Part shown: positions 1 through 10,613 of the stretch, piece by piece | Layout of the letters: the number at the start of each line of letters is the position of its first letter | How positions within the stretch are numbered: position 1 is the first letter of the stretch | Assembly (NCBI GenBank): GCA_000697335.1 | Contig: JNEM01000082.1 | Coordinates: 1-13,572 of the forward strand | Direction of reading: 5' to 3' | Length of the DNA: 13,572 nucleotides | Source of the DNA: Conidiobolus incongruus B7586 | Taxonomy: Eukaryota; Entomophthoromycota; Entomophthoromycetes; Entomophthorales; Conidiobolaceae | The notes under the pieces: generated by a model | Told to the model about the DNA's origin: nothing | Seen by the model: the letters and a program-made list of their open reading frames with translations, nothing else | Databases searched by the model: none | Translations under genes and position numbers: made by a program

Positions 1-1221
1 CTATTAAATATTAATAAAAATGATTTAATTTTTTAACTATTATTACTTTATAAATATATTATAATAATAAAACTTATAAGATTTTTAAAAATTAATACTA
101 TTAATTAATATAAAAGAAGTTTAATTAATTTTATATAATAATAATAATAATAATAACAATAATATATAGTCAAAAATATTTAACTTTGCTTATTGAAAAG
201 TATTGGTCTTTATTACTATATCCACTATAATCATTAAATATAAATCCTTATAATTATATATACTTTGGTGAGTATAAATTTGATTTTGGGAAAAAAATTA
301 AATAATATTTGAATTTTAAATTTTAAAAATATAAAAGAATTTTTAAAAATAATTTATAAATGCTATATAAAAAATTAAGGAATTAATAATAATATGGAAT
401 TCTGCTATTAAAATATAGAATTATTAATTAACAAAATGATTTTAATTTTATTTTAATTATTATTTATATTTTTAAAATAAAAATTTAAAATTAGTATATT
501 TTTTAAATCACTGAATATTATAATCAATTTATTAAAATTCAATTTTTTTATAAATAACTTATATTTTATTAATACTGAGAATATTATCAATATAATATGG
601 ATATTACACTTGTCTTTAAATTACTTTTAATATTTTTTATTTAAATTAAATGATTATATAAAAAAATCCAAAAATTCTATTAAATTTAAGATTTCACAAA
701 ATTTTATATCTTTTTTATAAAAGAGTGTTTTTACTAAATTATAATTTTTTTAAAGATTTGAATATATAAATTAATCTTAGATAATTGGTGAATTTTAAAT
801 TGATTTTAATATTTATTAATATTGGATATGCTATACTTAATTGATATATTCATCGTTTATGATATATAACTATATTTCAAGTTATAAGGGCAATTGCTGT
901 TTAATATAATTTTAATTTAATTTTGTTATTTTAATATTATATATTCATTGAATAAATATTAATAATAAGATATATTGCAATATTTCAATTAAATAAGTCA
1001 ATTTGGAAATTATAAATAATCATAAATTTGATTTAATAAAAATAAATTTTAAGTACTTTTATATCAATATTATAAAAACACTATAAAGGATAATAAGATA
1101 TTTTGAGAATTGTAATACCAATTGAGTACTAATAATATCAATCTTTTCAGTAATGAATCAACTAATTTTTTTAAATAATAATATATTATAAACACATAGT
1201 TATACCATAATTATTACTCTT
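1..1221. other. AT-rich spacer, no gene seen
   Basis: This stretch is almost entirely A/T runs and short T-A-rich words with frequent stops in all six frames. I see no conserved coding words, no RNA gene and no terminal repeat structure. The only distinct element is a short TAA microsatellite near its left end, listed separately. The right boundary is the last codon of the inverted F-box/LRR relic. Confidence 0.6.
136..156. repeat. (TAA)7 microsatellite
   Basis: Seven perfect head-to-tail TAA units are followed by a C that interrupts the tract, after which imperfect AAT units continue for a few bases. It is a simple-sequence repeat of the sort expected from slippage in very AT-rich spacer DNA. 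Confidence 0.9.
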
Positions 1222-2782
1222 TTATATATTATTCAAATACCTTGAATTATCTGGTTTGGGTCTAATATTCCTGATATTCGGCAGATTATTATATTTAAGA
1301 TCATTAATTCCTGAAATAGTATTGGTATCAAAGTTTCTGCTATTCTTTAAAGAAGTTAACAAAGTTAGAATATGGTCATTTTTGAAGTATAATGAATATC
1401 AGAGCTTTGGAACATGTATATAGAATTCATTTAAATTTGCGTGTTTGTTTATGAATTGCTCTATTAATAGATAATTGGTGAAGTGTACTCGAGTATATAA
1501 TCCTTTCCTTTCAATAGATTTATGATATTCCTCTACAAATAAATTGAAATTATATCCAGAGTCATTAAAAATAATTTTGCTAACTTTGGAGAGTAATAGA
1601 GTAATGTATATCTTCAGAGACATTATCTCAATCTGAATAGAATTCATCTCAACATAAAGTTACGATGTTGAGAATATATACTGTATCTTGTGGTATTGAT
1701 CCTTGAACCTTGAGCTAAACCCTGCATACATTAACTTCTTAAATATAGAGGCTGTAAAAGCATTGGATCAGGATGTTTAGTAAGTACAATGAGAGAATCG
1801 AAACACATTTCGCATAGATTGGGACAGTGCTCAATAATATAAGGCATCAAGTATTTGTTGACGGGGGAGAGGCTAATCTTGGTCAATTTAGTCCATTTTG
1901 GAGAGTCTATATCGATTCATTCATTGAACAAATTTTTGGTTAAATTTGACCATTTATTATATTGCCATTCCAAACATCTTATACCAGCAAAATTTGGATT
2001 TGAAATTTGTTGACTAGTTGATCTCTTAAAAACGATTGATGCTGTCGTTGGTTGTGAGAATAACTGCAAATCCATAGACTGAGATTCTCCAATTTGGAGC
2101 GAATGAGCCAAATATTAGGATTTGATGTGTACCAAGGACTCAAAAAATCCTCAAATTTGTTAAGAAATTCTAAGTTAAAATTGAAATATTTTAATTAGCT
2201 CATATCTTTATAACTATCCAAAATTGAAATAATATAACGTAATTCCGTTTGCATAGTTAATATTACGAATCGAAGTTGAGGCAATATATAAACGATAGAG
2301 AATAAAGAGCGACTCAAAGAAAGTTTGAAATTTTCAAGATTTGAAAGCTGATCAATTAATTGCAAAATAGGATCCCAGTCGAGACGATAGTACTAATCAC
2401 TAAATTCTTCAAGTTCCAAATTTCAAGATTTAATCATGTTAAAAGAGGCCAAAGCTAGTTTTAACTTATCTATTGTTTAGGGATTTTCTCTCCATTCTAG
2501 TCCATCTAATTGATTAATAGCCTCAATTGTCCTTTCACTACTCAAAAAATAATTGCTTAAATAGAGAAAATAAGATCGATAGTTTCTTAATATATAATCC
2601 AAGTTCCCTCTTTTATTTCCTTCAAGAGTCTTTAAAGTCAATCTATTAATCACTTTAAATCAATGCTTATTAATTAATTGGAAAGATAGTAAGCAATATC
2701 TGCTGGTATATTTTCCTATTTTTAATTTTATATCTCTTGGGAGATTGGCCCAAATTAAAAGCTGTAGATTCTCTTTCATCAT
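1222..2782 (-). pseudogene. Decayed F-box/LRR paralogue (relic 1), near full length
   Basis: This inverted relic is collinear with the intact gene at 10626-12185 from start to C-terminus. It opens with Met-Met-Lys, as the live gene does, then WANLPRDIKLKI against WANLPTHIILLI in the live gene, and LINKH. Later matches include YRLDWDPI, LRDQLVNKF, SPKWTKLTKISL, EHCPNLCEMCFDS, the VSKIIFNDSGYNF block and NLNEFYIHVP. It is broken several ways. In-frame stops include TGA at 2660-2662 (a conserved Trp), TAG at 2393-2395 (another conserved Trp) and TAA at 2195-2197 (a Gln). A TGA also lies just after YIHVPKL. Frameshifts fall near 2003, 1737 and 1600. After the last stop the homologous frame stays open to a TAA at 1222-1224, with a C-terminal tail that differs from the live gene over its last 30 or so residues. 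Stops of all three kinds replace several different residues, so a changed genetic code does not explain them. By eye it is the closest of the three relics to the live gene. Confidence 0.88.
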
Positions 2783-3699
2783 ATGCAAAGTAAGTAATGA
2801 AAATATAAGTTATACAAATGAAAGTATAAATGAATTGGACCTATATAACCTCAAAATTATCAAATTTCTTTCTAAAATTGCTATACCCTAAACTTTATAT
2901 TGATTGACAAAATCATTTATGATTCTATTTTGGTACGCTATATCCTTATATCGTAATATCAACTATTAGTATGATAATTAATTTTTTTGTTAAGGAATTA
3001 TAATTTTGAAAAAATAATAATAAAAAAAATATTCAATAGTAAATAAATTCAAAAAGGATACTTTTATAATTTATGAAAAAAATTAAAAAAATTAAATCGT
3101 TATATTAGGATTTAAATCCAAAAATTAAAATGTATTAAATTTAATACTTAAATACAGATTTTAATATTATCAAAAATGCTTTTTATATTATAGTATCATT
3201 GTTTAGAATTAGTTTTTGATATTATAAATAATAAAAAGTATATTTTGATTTTCGTTATTTCTTTCGAAAATATATTATTCAGAAGTTGGATACTAAATGG
3301 CGAATCATTTATTCAATATAATCATAAAAGTAACAATTAAATATTATTTTATTATTGAGGTAATATTTTATACAATATATTATATCTTTATATGGTGTAC
3401 AATGTATATATGTTAGCTAAAAGAAATTTTTAAAATTGCTATCATTTGTTCAATATTTGTATAGTATGATGCATTTTATAATTTTGTTATTAGTAAATAA
3501 TTATGGAATCATCATTAAAGGCTACTATATGAGTTAATTATAATATTTCATTAAAATTCTTATTCAAACAAAGATATACCATTTATGATTTTAAAGCTAA
3601 AATCTACCAAAAACCATAGAATAATCTCTCACACCCAATAAATACAAAATAAAGAGCATGATTGTAAACAAAATATAGCAAAATTATATCTATCAGTTT
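2783..3699. other. AT-rich spacer, no gene seen
   Basis: This spacer lies upstream of the start of relic 1 on its coding strand. It is dominated by A/T runs. I find no open frame of note, no recognisable family word and no clear promoter element. If relic 1 once had its own promoter it would have lain near 2783-3000, but nothing there stands out. Confidence 0.5.
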
Positions 3700-4500
3700 A
3701 ATAATTAGTAATTTAGTATTAGAGCTTTGAGATTAAACTGCTTCACTCACTATTTTGGAAATTATAACAATATGATATATGGGTTAGATGACAGATAAAT
3801 CAACTTCACTTTAAAATCAAATTATTAATTAAAAATAATTATCCAAAATATTAATAATATTGATCAGTAAAAGACTTAAAATGATAAATCTTCAATACAA
3901 ATAACTGAGCTAAATAGATGGTTGTTTAAAAATCATTATCAAATAGAAGCCAAAGTTCAGTCGTCATATGATAATAACTATAATATTCTAAATTAGACTA
4001 TTCCCGTATCAAAAGATTAAATATAGAAAGGCTATCATTAATATTTAAAAGCACACAGCATATTAATCCAAAGTGAAGTAAAATAGATATTAATCTATAG
4101 CCGATATCCTCTCTTAAGGTCACATGCCAAATGATATTAAATATAATAGATTATGATAACTGCATTGCAATGTGTCAGACAAAGACAATAAAAAATCAAA
4201 CTTTGAATTTTTAATTGTTTCAGATATACCCAATAGTGAATAAACACTATATACTTTACTTCAATGCCCCATTTTGCTAATTTATTCTATATTTAAAGAG
4301 ATATATCATTTAGCAAACTGATTCAAAAATCCAAAGAATGACGTAATATTTAATCAAACAACAAATTACTCAAATTTTATACCAAAATTGACACCAATTT
4401 GAGAGCCAAAAAATATTATCAGATAAGAATGAGAAGAAAATGGTAATATGAATTATTTCCCAATATATACAAGTAGAATGAGAGGTATTTTAAAGTGTTC
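3700..4500 (-). other. Possible unidentified gene relic with hydrophobic stretches
   Basis: This patch is more mixed in base composition than the spacers on either side, which here usually marks old coding sequence. The clearest reading is on the minus strand at about 4000-4150: an open run of roughly 48 codons rich in Ile, Leu, Phe and Cys, including the words REDIGYRLISILLHFGLICC, compatible with a membrane segment. Near 3765-3800 a second hydrophobic minus-strand run contains PIYHIVII, vaguely like the last helix of a seven-helix receptor. No frame is continuous, the spacing of the two runs does not fit a receptor well, and I cannot align the patch to the F-box/LRR family. It could be a dead membrane-protein gene or simply mixed noncoding DNA. 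Confidence 0.2.
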
Positions 4501-4948
4501 AGCTTCATATTTTTTTTCTCGTATATGATTTATACCATTTAAAATTAATGCTCTTATATAAAAAATTATTAAAAATAAGGATTTAAAATAAATTAAAATT
4601 ACTATTTAAATATGTTAATTAGTTAGTATAAAAAATAGAATAAATGACTAAGTATTTACCTCATTGAGATGAATATATTGAATATTAAATGTATCAAATT
4701 TGTTATCATAATTGTATTATAATTTATAACCTTATATCCAATTTTAATTTAATTAATTTTGAGTTATTTAAAATTATCTCAATATTAACATATAATTTGA
4801 TACTAAAAAATTTAGCATTTTAATATCAGATAAGTTATATATAAAGAATTGCTAGATTATGTCATTTATAATGCTGTAAAAACTTTAACAATACAACATG
4901 GTAAAATATTATATTTAAAGCCTTTGAGCCTAGTATGATTTGTCTTAA
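4501..4948. other. AT-rich spacer, possibly hiding the lost N-terminus of relic 2
   Basis: This is mostly low-complexity A/T sequence. Around 4645-4680 one + frame reads YLPH, a stop, then DEYIEY, which faintly resembles the LPxxI opening of an F-box. It is too short and degenerate to call, but it lies about where the start of relic 2 should be if that copy was once full length. Confidence 0.3.
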
Positions 4949-5805
4949 GTCAGGTTTACCCTTTAAAATATTCATTTTCAAACAATGAGCATAGCTTATA
5001 TTTTAGTCAATTTTAAAATTCATCTTATATTTCTTTATCTGTTATAACTCCAAATACATTACTCATCCCCCCAAGTTTGGAGCATAAAATTTTTGCTTCT
5101 TATGCTAATTAGAGTAACCAATGATATATTCAAAATTATTTTAGTTTGGAGCTTTTTAAAACATTTTTAATTCTATATTTTTGATATTTGAAAAGTTTGA
5201 ATTGGAAGATAATTGTCAGTTATAGCGCAACAAGATTTACTCTATTCAATAAACGAATAATTTGTCAACCACTGAAGTGGTAAACTTAACCAAGCTAAAG
5301 CTCTAGTACTGATGAATACTTGATGATACATATTGTTTAGCATTGTACCAATTTAGTTGGAATCCAATTCGAGTCTCCATTGATCCTTCCTCATCATTCT
5401 AACCCTATGAGCTTACTGCACCTTCCAAGTCTAAGAGAATTATATTTTGAAGGTTGTAATATGCAACTCATTGAGCATTTTTCAATTATTCAATTATCTA
5501 TTAACTATTTCCCAATGTCGTTGCTTTAAGATTAGTTCTTATTACATTTGATTTCAATGTTAACTTCATAAACTCATTTCAATATCCCAATTTTTCTTCA
5601 ATATCAAATTGCTAATAAATATTCAAATTTCCTATTGGTATAAAGAATAACAATACAAAGATAATTTTGGATCAGATGAATCCCATTCAAATAACTTTCA
5701 AGACGATGTTAACTTAATTCTACCTATAATCTAATAATATCCTAAATTGAAATATATATATCATGGCGACTATTAGAAGTAGAATACTACTTTTGAATTT
5801 GATAA
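4949..5805 (+). pseudogene. Decayed F-box/LRR paralogue (relic 2), middle and later LRRs
   Basis: Several frames line up in order with residues about 197-425 of the live protein. The clearest pieces are SLEHKIFASYAN (against KLEHLCVWIYNYS), FTLFNKRIICQPLKW (against ILFNQPIDICSPKW), TDEYLMIHIV-stop-HCTNL (against VDEYLMTYIIEHCPNL), the FESPLILPHHSNPMSLLHLP stretch with LPSLRELYFEGC next to it, and YFPNVVALRLVL (against LFPNVVTLCCDS). Stops such as the TAG inside IV-HCTNL and repeated frame changes, for example around 5275-5310, show that it is dead. About 150 bases lie between the FPNVV block and the next matching block (near 5690-5760, DDVNLILPII then YPKLKYI), more than in the live gene. The N-terminal F-box part is missing or unrecognisable, and the C-terminal module fades out near 5805. 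Confidence 0.75.
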
Positions 5806-6456
5806 TAATTAAAAATTTTATTAAAATAGATCAAATTTTTAGGTTTTTTTTTAAAAATAATATTCATTTTTAAATATTATTACTCTATTTATCATATTTC
5901 AATGGTTTAATAATTTTGTCTTTGATTTTTCTTTTTTTTTTTCAAAATTATGTCATTAGTTGCCAATTGGTAATATATTAATATTGAGATTATTCTATTG
6001 AAATCATAATAATGATATTTTTATATTATAATTTTCAAGCAAAGGTTAATATCATTGAGAATTAGAGTTTATATGTATCAAAAGATCTGACTAATATTTA
6101 TTTATATAAAATTTTATTTTCAATTTATAATAATAAATTAATAAATTATATTGTAACATAAATTATCAAGTTTCATCATGAAATTACAAAAATTATAAAC
6201 GAAGACAATTTTAGTAAAATATTATAAGAGGATATAGAGAAAAAGGGAAACCACATATTGAATAAAATTTATTCTAAATATATTGAAGTTTGAGGAAAGT
6301 TCCAGAAATTATAATATCACAAAAAATTTTCAACTTATTAACTGTGTTTATTTGTATAATACATTTTCCATTCCGATTGTTTTAGTTCTTAAAAGTATTA
6401 ATATTAAATTTAATAATAATAAAATGACTTAGATATACTGCAAGTGCACTGATTTG
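5806..6456. other. AT-rich spacer between relics 2 and 3
   Basis: This spacer has long A/T runs, including a poly-T tract near 5930-5943. I see no coding words, no RNA gene and no repeat shared with the other spacers. Relics 2 and 3 lie in the same orientation on either side of it, as expected for tandem duplicates, but I see no sequence at the edges that would mark the duplication breakpoints. Confidence 0.5.
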
Positions 6457-8183
6457 ATGATCAATTTAGAGCTTATTACTTGAGTCAATCTCACAAAAGA
6501 AATCTTTGTTAAAATCGCTGATTTTATTTAAAAGATTACAATTACTTATTAGGTTAATAAACAAATATTGGTGCAAATCTGTTAATCTTTAAATCTTTTC
6601 ATATTTTATCAAAATATGACAGAAATAAAGTGCTTAATTCACTTCAAAATTATGGATAGGGTTAATAAGTTTGCTTAAATCCATTCCATTATTAGAATGA
6701 CCATATTATTAAATGAATAATTAATCTGTCGTGATCGATTGAAAATATGAATTGAGCAGGATCATAGGATTAGTAATAAAATTAATATATTAGATCAATT
6801 TAAGTTCAATCAGCATCATTCACTCAGAACTTAATTTTTCAAATAATTATGATGGTATTATCCCATTACTGAATAAACTATCACTCTCGTATATTAATAG
6901 ATTAATCTTATATTCAGACTCAGATCAAATATCTCTGGCGGTAAAAACTACATTATTATGAAAAATATAAGATATTTTAAATGGAATTTACCCTATCCAA
7001 CTTATTTAGATCCAAAGATTAATAATCCCATTATTGTGGCTCCCAGTCAATTATTTATCCACTCTAATTTAGATCACATTAATCTATCTATCGATATTAT
7101 TTCTAGTGGCGAAGTTTATAATCCTTCGTATTTCCGCTTAGAACGCATTATGTTTTCCAGTCTTTTTTCAATAATTTAAAAAATTTTAAATTATTATGTT
7201 TGTTACGTGCCAGAGTATCGATAACTTCATTTTTTGACAAATTGTTAAGCTCTCATCAATACTGATTGACCAACATAATCAAGCTAAGGCTTTTTGTATC
7301 GATGGATATCTATTGATCTATATTATCCAATGCTATAACTGATATATAAATTCTAATTTACCTTTCCAACATTATCCTAATCCAAAAAGTTTATTACCTC
7401 TATGTTGCCTTGAAAAGCTATGTTGTTATATTTTCGACACTCGATTAAATCAAGGTTATCAAGTGATTCAGCATTTTTATTAAATCTAGTCTCTTTGAAT
7501 ATTACTGATGAAGCTTTAGAATATTGATGGTGAATAATCTTGTCCATCACTCAAGGAACTCCGATTATCACGCTGATTCAAGAAGTCAGATTGGAGATAC
7601 ATCATTTTCTGAACTGGTTGAACCCATTAGTTAATAAACACATCTTTCTGCCTTCATTTCAAAATTATCCAGTCTCTAAGTTTTTCTCGTGACACTCACA
7701 AAAGTATTGAGTATTTACTTTATTCGCAGTAAGCCATTTTCACCTAATTTGGTGAACCCCATTAATTTCCCCTAATTTTGTGGTAACCTATTGTCTACCA
7801 CTGGCGCTTCCCCGTTTAAGCTCATAAAAAATATTCCCTCTAGCGGTTACGGCCGTCAATATCAAAATATTGTTACAGATGCTAATTATACTTCGTTTCT
7901 ATTTCCTGAAATCATCTATATGTTTTTAGTTCTCATGAATTGTAATCTTGATCGACTTATTAGAGAATTTCGAGTCCCTCTCAAATTACAACAGATATAT
8001 ATTATAATTTATTTCAGTAATATAAAATTAGTCAGCTCATTGGTTACTAAAGGAACTAATATGCGACTATTATATATTCACACCTACAGTCCCATTTTTG
8101 AGATTCACTTTTCAACTAGGACAAGAAAGATAAAAAGACTTTTGAAGTTCCTTGTATTAATTCAATTAGTTTTCATTTTGTAA
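6457..8183 (+). pseudogene. Decayed F-box/LRR paralogue (relic 3), longer than the live gene
   Basis: A plausible original start ATG at 6457 is followed by INLELIT, a TGA where the live gene has Trp of its TWANLP F-box opening, then VNLTKEIFVKIADF. After a frame change near 6540 comes LLIRLINKYWCKSVN, matching LISHRLINKHWCRAMN in the live protein. The stretch matching residues 60-210 is badly eroded. An open run at 6958-7179 carries SQLFIHSNLDHINLSIDII (against PKIWLANSKLEHLCVWIYN), and the frame shifts near 7160 into FFNNLKNFKLL. LRR-like words continue (TNIIKLRLF, HYPNPKSLLPL, CPSLKELRLSR). Between about 7530 and 7860 there is extra LRR-like sequence absent from the live gene. From 7776 to 8183 the frame is open and matches the C-terminal module closely: FLFPEIIYMF, CNLDRLIREF and MRLLYIH align without gaps. 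Many stops elsewhere make a functional full protein unlikely. Confidence 0.82.
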
Positions 8184-10095
8184 TTTACAGCAACTGATCT
8201 AACAATGATTAACTCTATATACATTATACATAACAAAGCATAAATTTATTGTATTTTATAATTAACGTGTTTCTAAACTTCCAAAATAAATATTAGTTTC
8301 AATCAAACTATACTACTGTATTGCTTTACTTTATATATATGATCATATGTAACTTAAAGATAGAAACATCAATTTATTAGTAAATTTTTAATCTAAAGTT
8401 GAAATACTATAGATTAAAATTTGAATAAATCATTGTGCCCTTACTATGATAGGAAGGTGTATTATTATTGATAATGTTGTATAAATTATACCTTTATTAT
8501 TGGATTTATCTGATAATTATGAATGACATGTCTGAATCTAAATATTTTAAGTTAGACTAAATAATTAATAAAAAATGAAATAACAAGCCCCAAATATATG
8601 TATTTTAATTCAAAATTCATACCAATTATAGATTTGGTATAATAAACCTGAAATGAATTTTTTTATAGATTAGTTCAAATATATATCTATGAAATTAAAT
8701 TCAATAAAAATATTGATATTAATTTTTTAAACCTTATTATATTTTGATTTATATATTTTATTATGTCAATATAATTTTGAACATTATAATATAAACTAAT
8801 GGTTAAATTATAGTATTAGTTTTTTGATTTTTTTTATAATTTTCTATTTTAAATTATTTTAGAGGAATATAAAATTATTAAAGTGTAATTGAAATATATT
8901 ATTTGATGAATTTAATCCATATAAATTATTAATCTATTTTTAAATAATAATGAGTATTTATGTATATTGGTTATATTTACAAATAAATCAATATTATATG
9001 CTTTAATAAATTTAAATAATTATTGGTTAGAGTTATAATCCAAATATGTTTATATAATTAAGTTATTTTAATAATTATTGGCAAAATAAATTTATATTGA
9101 CTATAATATCTATACTATACATTTTCAATATATATTTATATTAAAATTATAATAACATTCAATAGTATTTTTAATCAATAAATAAAAATTTAAAAATTTT
9201 CAAATATTCATTTTTAAGAAGTGTATATTATATTATATAATAGGATCATAAATGAATTTATATATTATTATAATACTAGGTATATAAAATAAAAGAAATT
9301 TCTAGTAAATTAATATAGAATATAAAAGACCAGGTTTTAAGTACAAATTATATAATATTTTCCAAATCTTAATATAAACGTTAATGAATTGGTTTTTATC
9401 TAATTAATTTTGAAAACTTGATTCCAAATCTAATATATGTATATATGTATTTACTTCATTATTAATAATTTCAAAACAAATTGTGTCAAGACAAAGTTAG
9501 ATTAATATTATTAATTATTAGGAAATAATCATACCAAATATAATAAAAATCAAAAAATTCCAAAATAAACCATATCTAATAATTATATAAAAATTATAAT
9601 ATTACTTTTTAATTCACGAAACAAAAATCCATTTAGATAATATCATTTTATCAAATATTTTTACTGCTGCTTACTATTTAAATATTTCCTATAATTTTTG
9701 AAATAAAATTTGGGTAATAATTTGTATTTTTTAGTGTATTACTCTATCCTATTTGTTTAAAATATAATTATTAATAAGAATTTATTAGAAATTTAGAAAA
9801 ATAATTGTAGTAATTTTTATATCAAATATATAAATAATCAAAAAACTTAAATTAGAAAACAGAATAAGAGTTTGGTTACTAAACATTTTATTTAGATATA
9901 TATTAATTTTTTAAATACAAATCTTTTTTTAAAATATATAATATAAAAGTATTATAAAATAATTTCATGTTATTTCCTCGTATTGTTTTATGTTTTCAAG
10001 GTTACATTACATAGTCTGATAATAATATTATTCATTATATGACTAAAATAATAAAACTCTATTAAACATTTATACTATTGAAAAGCGAAGAAAAA
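8184..10095. other. Long AT-rich spacer, nothing recognised
   Basis: Nearly two kilobases of A/T-dominated sequence have stops in every frame at short intervals. I looked for family words of the F-box/LRR group, tRNA-like arms, direct or inverted repeats at the ends and transposase-like motifs, and saw none. The slightly less biased bases just after 8183 could be the old 3' flank of relic 3. Confidence 0.55.
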
Positions 10096-10427
10096 TTATT
10101 TTAAAGATAAATAATTGAAGTTTTTTACCAGTTGATGCCCTGATAACAGGATCAAAATGAATGACTCCACACCGAATTCTGTGAGAAGTTTCTGGATTAG
10201 AAATTTGTTAATATAATAGTTAATAGTTTGTTTAATATGTTTAAAACATTAAATGTAATAGGATTAAACTTTTGAAACAATGGTAGAACTCATTTGTTAA
10301 TCATTAACATATAAAATTAAACATGATAAAACTCATTATTCTAGAAATATATACAGGTTGATATAATATTCAAATGTTTTGGTATATTAGTTTCATCCAA
10401 GGTTATAAGTGGATACCTTTTACCGTT
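10096..10427 (-). other. Unidentified coding-like patch upstream of the live gene
   Basis: Two short minus-strand pieces look like protein-coding sequence inside otherwise AT-rich DNA. The first, 10341-10427, is open for 29 codons and contains RYPLITLDETNIPKHLNIIS. The second, about 10096-10236, is the most GC-rich spot in this part of the window and is open in two frames. One, ending with a TAA at 10096-10098, runs about 46 codons and includes LLTEFGVESFILILLSGHQL. The other includes SHRIRCGVIHFDPVIRAS. I do not recognise a family in any of these, and the two pieces are not in one continuous frame. They could be exons of a small spliced gene, remnants of a dead gene unrelated to the F-box/LRR family, or chance. 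The + strand of the second piece reads LITGSK-stop-MTPH, faintly like the subtilase GTSMATPH motif, which I consider coincidental. Confidence 0.22.
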
Positions 10428-10582
10428 TTAAGAAAATAATCAAGAAATCAGAACCATAAAATTAATTAAGAATATAATTATTATAAAAGATGAATGAATC
10501 GGAAATAAACAACTTGATTTAACCCTGATTTTGATTTTAAATCCCAATATTTTTGATTTTTTCACCTTACAAGTATATTCAT

Positions 10583-10613
10583 TTGTATTTTTATTTTTTT
10601 TATATTTTTACAG
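10583..10613 (+). promoter_or_regulatory. Splice-acceptor-like pyrimidine tract before the start codon
   Basis: A long run of T with a few A ends in TTTTTACAG at 10605-10613, twelve bases before the first ATG of the live gene. This is the form of a eukaryotic 3' splice site and could end an intron in the 5' untranslated region or join an upstream exon. T-rich tracts are common in this DNA, and I cannot single out a matching donor site. Confidence 0.3.

Noticed and set aside
136-156. TAA repeat as an origin or regulatory element
   Set aside because: It is a plain microsatellite in AT-rich spacer with no associated motif.
1917-2111. 64-codon minus-strand open frame as a separate small gene
   Set aside because: Its second half (SNPNFAG through NLTKNLFNE) is simply relic 1 after a frameshift, and its first half is the out-of-register reading of the same relic. 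It is part of the pseudogene, not a gene.
1222-8183. Alternative genetic code in which TGA or TAG/TAA is read as an amino acid
   Set aside because: Some TGA codons sit at conserved Trp positions (2660-2662, 6481-6483), which is tempting. But other TGAs align with Leu, Pro, Cys and Lys, TAA and TAG also interrupt, and frameshifts are present. The intact gene uses only TGG for Trp and ends in TAA.
10120-10190. Subtilase active-site motif on the + strand
   Set aside because: LITGSK-stop-MTPH resembles GTSMATPH only loosely, contains a stop, and there is no Asp or His catalytic region nearby.
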